From the NCBI GenBank assembly GCA_022773395.1, contig JALFBL010000080.1, positions 1-52,491 of the forward strand: a stretch of DNA of 52,491 bases, in the 5' to 3' direction. Below, one piece after another: positions 49,812 to 52,491 of the stretch (position 1 is its first letter; each line of letters starts with the position of its first letter). The translations under genes were made by a program, and so were the position numbers. The notes beneath the pieces were generated by a model that worked only from the letters and a program-made list of their open reading frames with translations, was not told where the DNA came from and did not search any database. This DNA comes from Prevotella sp. GTDB lineage: Bacteria; Bacteroidota; Bacteroidia; Bacteroidales; Bacteroidaceae.

Positions 49812-50969
49812 ATGATTATTGGTATTCCAAAAGAAATCATGCACGATGAAAATCGTGTGGCATGTACTCCCGAAACAGTGGGTAAGTTTGTAAAAGACGG
49901 TTTTTCCGTCTTGGTTGAAAAATCTGCCGGCAACGGCGCCCTCTATCACGATGAGGACTACGCAAAGGCCGGGGCTACCATCGTGGAAAACCCGCAGGAA
50001 ATCTATGACAAAGCCGAGATGATTCTCAAGGTGAAGGAACCCTTGTTCAATGAAAAGTTGGGCAAGCACGAAGTGGATATGATGCACAAGGGGCAATATC
50101 TCATCACCTTCATCCACCCCGCATCTCCCGTGAACCACGAAATGGTGAAGAACCTTTCCAAGAAGGGCGTTACGGCCATCACGCTGGACGGCATTCCACG
50201 CATTTCGCGTGCACAGAATCTTGACGCGCTTACTTCCATGAGCACGTGCGCAGGATATAAAGGCATTCTGATGGCTGCCGACACGCTGACCACGTTCATT
50301 CCCCAGATGTTCACTGCCGTGGGCAAGATTGAACCGGCCAAGGTGATGGTGATCGGTGTGGGTGTTGCAGGCCTGCAGGCACTGGCCACAGCCAAACGCC
50401 TGGGAGCTGTTACCTACGCAGCCGACATTCGCCCGGCAGCTGCCGAACAGGCAGGAAGCCTTGGCGCGAAGGTGGTAAAGACAACGGTTCCAGCAGAACT
50501 GGCCATTGCCGAAGGCGGATATGCCAACCGCCTTTCTGAAGATGTTCTGAAGCGCGAGCGCGAAGCGTTGACAGAAACCATCCAGCAGATGGACATCGTG
50601 TTCTGCTCGGCACTCATCCCCGGAAAGGTGGCGCCCGTCATCATCACCGAAGACATGGTGAAGGGCATGAAACGCGGATCGGTGATCGTGGACATCTCGA
50701 TCGACCAGGGCGGTAACTGCGAACTGACACCTGCCGGCGGCACCATCGAGAAACACGGCGTTACGCTGATGGGCGTGAAGAACATTCCGGGACTGCTGCC
50801 CACAAGTTCCACATGGATGTTCTCCAACAACATGTACAACCTCGTGAAATACATCGTTAAGGACGGAAAGGCTGTTCTCGACCGTACCGACGAGGTCATT
50901 GCCAAGAGTCTCGTCTGCATCGACGGTGAATTGGTGCATGCCGGTGCCCGCGAAGCAATGGGATTGTAA
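49812..50969 (+). CDS. pntAA: NAD(P) transhydrogenase alpha subunit part 1 (domain I)
   Basis: The product is 385 residues. It is the soluble NAD(H)-binding domain of the proton-translocating transhydrogenase, which links NADH/NADP+ exchange to the proton gradient. The alanine-dehydrogenase-like fold has MIIGIPKEIMHDENRVACTPE, the Rossmann glycine loop GVGVAGLQALATAKRLGA and the RQD-loop-like ISRAQNLDALTSMS. Alanine dehydrogenase is the alternative, excluded by the following pntAB and pntB. The three-gene split form is common in bacteria. A terminator-like hairpin follows at 50997-51043. Confidence 0.95.
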   Translation: MIIGIPKEIMHDENRVACTPETVGKFVKDGFSVLVEKSAGNGALYHDEDYAKAGATIVENPQEIYDKAEMILKVKEPLFNEKLGKHEVDMMHKGQYLITFIHPASPVNHEMVKNLSKKGVTAITLDGIPRISRAQNLDALTSMSTCAGYKGILMAADTLTTFIPQMFTAVGKIEPAKVMVIGVGVAGLQALATAKRLGAVTYAADIRPAAAEQAGSLGAKVVKTTVPAELAIAEGGYANRLSEDVLKREREALTETIQQMDIVFCSALIPGKVAPVIITEDMVKGMKRGSVIVDISIDQGGNCELTPAGGTIEKHGVTLMGVKNIPGLLPTSSTWMFSNNMYNLVKYIVKDGKAVLDRTDEVIAKSLVCIDGELVHAGAREAMGL

Positions 50970-50996
50970 TACATTCGTTTTCGTTTAACAACAACA

Positions 50997-51043
50997 GGGA
51001 TGGCATACGAGTTTTTCAACAACTTGTGTACCATCCCTTTTTT
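50997..51043 (+). terminator. terminator-like hairpin inside the pnt operon
   Basis: GGGATGG at 50997-51003 pairs with CCATCCC at 51031-51037. The stem extends inward to about 17 bp with one mismatch and two G-U pairs, followed by TTTTTT at 51038-51043. It lies 27 bases after pntAA and 17 before pntAB, so it may reduce read-through. Confidence 0.7.
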
Positions 51044-51060
51044 CATTTTTATCTGACGTT

Positions 51061-51378
51061 ATGATTCATCCAATCATTTTGGTAGTCGTGTTTCTGGTTT
51101 GTACCATTGCCGGCTACTTCATCATCAAGAACGTTCCCAGCCTGCTGCACACACCGCTGATGTCGGGCATGAACGCCCTGTCGGGCGTGACCATCGTTGG
51201 GGCCATCACGGCCACAGGACTGGCGTTCCTGTCCATGCAGGAAGGCAGCGGAACGGGATGGACAGCCCAATCGGCAGGCTGTCTGGCCATCATTCTGGCA
51301 GCCATCAATGTGTTCGGCGGCTTCGGTGTGACTCACCGCATGCTGCGAATGTTTAACAAGAAAAAAGACAAAAGATAG
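51061..51378 (+). CDS. pntAB: NAD(P) transhydrogenase alpha subunit part 2 (membrane)
   Basis: The product is 105 residues with three or four membrane helices. It forms part of the proton channel (domain II). Typical family residues: HPIILVVVFLVCTIAGYF, the conserved SGMNALSGVTIVGAI and INVFGGFGVTHRMLRMF. It ends two bases before pntB. It is separated from pntAA by 91 bases containing a terminator-like hairpin. Confidence 0.94.
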   Translation: MIHPIILVVVFLVCTIAGYFIIKNVPSLLHTPLMSGMNALSGVTIVGAITATGLAFLSMQEGSGTGWTAQSAGCLAIILAAINVFGGFGVTHRMLRMFNKKKDKR

Positions 51379-51380
51379 TT

Positions 51381-52491
51381 ATGGCAACCATTCAAATCAT
51401 TATCAGCGCCATCCTCTCGGTTCTGGTGCTGGCGGGTATTTCCATGATGAGCAAGGTGAAAACCGCCGTCAACGGAAACCTGCTCTCGGCTTCGGCCATG
51501 CTGTTGGGTATCGTTGCCACGCTATACTTTAGCGGGGTGGTCAGCGCATGGACCATTTTCCCCGCCATCATCATCGGTGCACTCATAGGCAGCATGATGG
51601 CGGCCAAGGCACAGATGATCCAAATGCCGCAAATCGTGGCTTTGTTCAACGGTCTGGGAGGCGGTGCTTCGGCATTGGTGGGACTGATGTCGGCTGCCGG
51701 CATTGGATTCACGCCCGAACAACTCGCCGCCATCGCGGAAAAAGGCTATACGGGATTTGTCAACTTTACGTCGCTCCTCGCCATTGCCGTGGGCATGATC
51801 ACGCTCGTGGGAAGTCTGGTGGCAGCCGGAAAGCTGCACCGCGTGCTGCCGCAGAAGCCTATGGTATGGCCGGGACATTCGGCCATCACGCTGCTGCTGA
51901 TCATGGCCACTGTGGCATTTGTCCTCATGGGAACATTCGACAAGGAAATGATGCCGCTCTGCATGGCAGGAAGTTTCGCGGCGGCCTCGCTCTTCGGCCT
52001 CTATTTCTCCATCCGCGTGGGAGGAGCCGACATGCCCATCACCATTTCGCTGCTCAACTCGCTGTCGGGTGTGGCCGGTTCGATTGCCGGTATGGCCATC
52101 AGCGACATTTTCCTGGTGGCTGTGGGTGGTATCGTAGGGGCTTCCGGACTGCTGCTCACACAGATCATGTGCCGGGCCATGAACCGCAGCCTGCTGAGCA
52201 TTCTGCTGGGAGGTGGAAAGAAGGCACAGCCTGCCGGCCCTGCGACAAAGGCGGCGGCCGACGTGAAGGCGGCGGCGCAAGCTGCACCTTCCGAGACAGA
52301 GCCACAAGTCACTGCTGCCGAGAAGAAGACGGCGGCTTCGGTGCTGGCAACAGCAAAGGACGTGATCATCGTGCCGGGCTACGGAATGGCACTGGCGCAG
52401 GCGCAGCACCTGGTGAAGCAGCTGGCCGACAAACTGGAGAACAACGGCGCAAGGGTGAGGTTTGCCATACACCCCGTGGCAGGACGCATGC
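51381..52491 (+). CDS. pntB: NAD(P) transhydrogenase beta subunit, partial (window end)
   Basis: An ATG at 51381 opens a frame that runs, without a stop, to the end of the window (370 codons seen). The N-terminal 280 residues are membrane helices of domain II (including MAAKAQMIQMPQIVALFNGLGGGASALVGLMSA and GGADMPITISLLNSLSGVAGSIAGMAI). An alanine-rich linker follows (about 275-320, KAQPAGPATKAAADVKAAAQ), then the start of the NADP(H)-binding domain III (VIIVPGYGMALAQAQHLVKQL). The subunit is usually about 460-480 residues, so about 100 residues lie outside. The linker is unusually alanine-rich. Confidence 0.95.
   Translation, partial: MATIQIIISAILSVLVLAGISMMSKVKTAVNGNLLSASAMLLGIVATLYFSGVVSAWTIFPAIIIGALIGSMMAAKAQMIQMPQIVALFNGLGGGASALVGLMSAAGIGFTPEQLAAIAEKGYTGFVNFTSLLAIAVGMITLVGSLVAAGKLHRVLPQKPMVWPGHSAITLLLIMATVAFVLMGTFDKEMMPLCMAGSFAAASLFGLYFSIRVGGADMPITISLLNSLSGVAGSIAGMAISDIFLVAVGGIVGASGLLLTQIMCRAMNRSLLSILLGGGKKAQPAGPATKAAADVKAAAQAAPSETEPQVTAAEKKTAASVLATAKDVIIVPGYGMALAQAQHLVKQLADKLENNGARVRFAIHPVAGRM

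Noticed and set aside
49812..50969. Alanine dehydrogenase
   Set aside because: The fold is shared, but the two following genes encode the other transhydrogenase subunits.

Overview
The window looks like part of a chromosome of a Prevotella-like member of the Bacteroidota. Four signals support this. Promoters repeatedly match the Bacteroidota form (TTTG near -33, TAnnTTTG near -7) and start codons lack Shine-Dalgarno sequences. A SusC/SusD pair is present. Several secreted proteins end in type IX secretion (T9SS) type A sorting domains. The gene content (DUF2851, DUF4834, BACON plus M43 lipoprotein, streptopain-like C10 protease, FprA flavodiiron protein, split transhydrogenase) is typical of that group. 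The species is inferred, not proven. I see no rRNA, tRNA, CRISPR array, insertion sequence or phage gene.

Layout. 0-6 kb: a truncated beta-barrel remnant, a secreted leucine-rich repeat protein, a degenerate CPBP-like membrane protein, a two-component pair on the minus strand, and a small secreted protein whose signal peptide is out of frame with its start. 6-7.7 kb: the phosphatidylethanolamine operon psd-pssA-DUF4834 (minus). 7.8-12.4 kb: a membrane-anchored TPR/AraC regulator followed by two lipoproteins, the second a BACON/M43 metalloprotease. 12.6-14.7 kb: two glycosyltransferases. 15-19.2 kb: an outer-membrane receptor co-transcribed with a LytS-type kinase and a LytTR regulator. 19.4-26.8 kb: a T9SS cleaved-adhesin protein, a NUDIX hydrolase, tadA, DUF2851 and a C10 protease. 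27-30.9 kb: a compact plus-strand run of thioesterase, dprA, dusB, tcdA and a rhamnose-mutarotase-like gene, several of them joined by ATGA overlaps. 31-38.6 kb: a large T9SS protein with a small acidic peptide gene, facing a more AT-rich SusCD pair. 38.9-42 kb: an RluA-type synthase with a long N-terminal extension, an orphan Vsr endonuclease and a secreted esterase. 42.2-47.4 kb: a sigma/anti-sigma/STN-receptor operon and an M16 peptidase. 47.5 kb to the end: FprA flavodiiron protein, a LOG-family enzyme and the pnt transhydrogenase operon, cut off by the window end inside pntB.

The genes serve three main themes. The first is cell-surface nutrient capture and its control: three TonB-type receptors, each paired with a different partner or regulator type (a LytS/LytTR pair, SusD, and an ECF sigma/FecR-like pair). 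The second is secreted proteolysis and adhesion through lipoproteins and T9SS cargo. The third is housekeeping (phospholipid synthesis, tRNA modification, DNA uptake, redox balance).

The features most worth a second look are a five-unit, exactly 22-bp-period array of palindromes at 22.8 kb, a 28-bp intergenic repeat present twice, the apparent frameshift at 5.47 kb, a terminator-like hairpin inside the pnt operon, and a set of -7 promoter boxes placed so close to start codons that leaderless mRNAs are likely.
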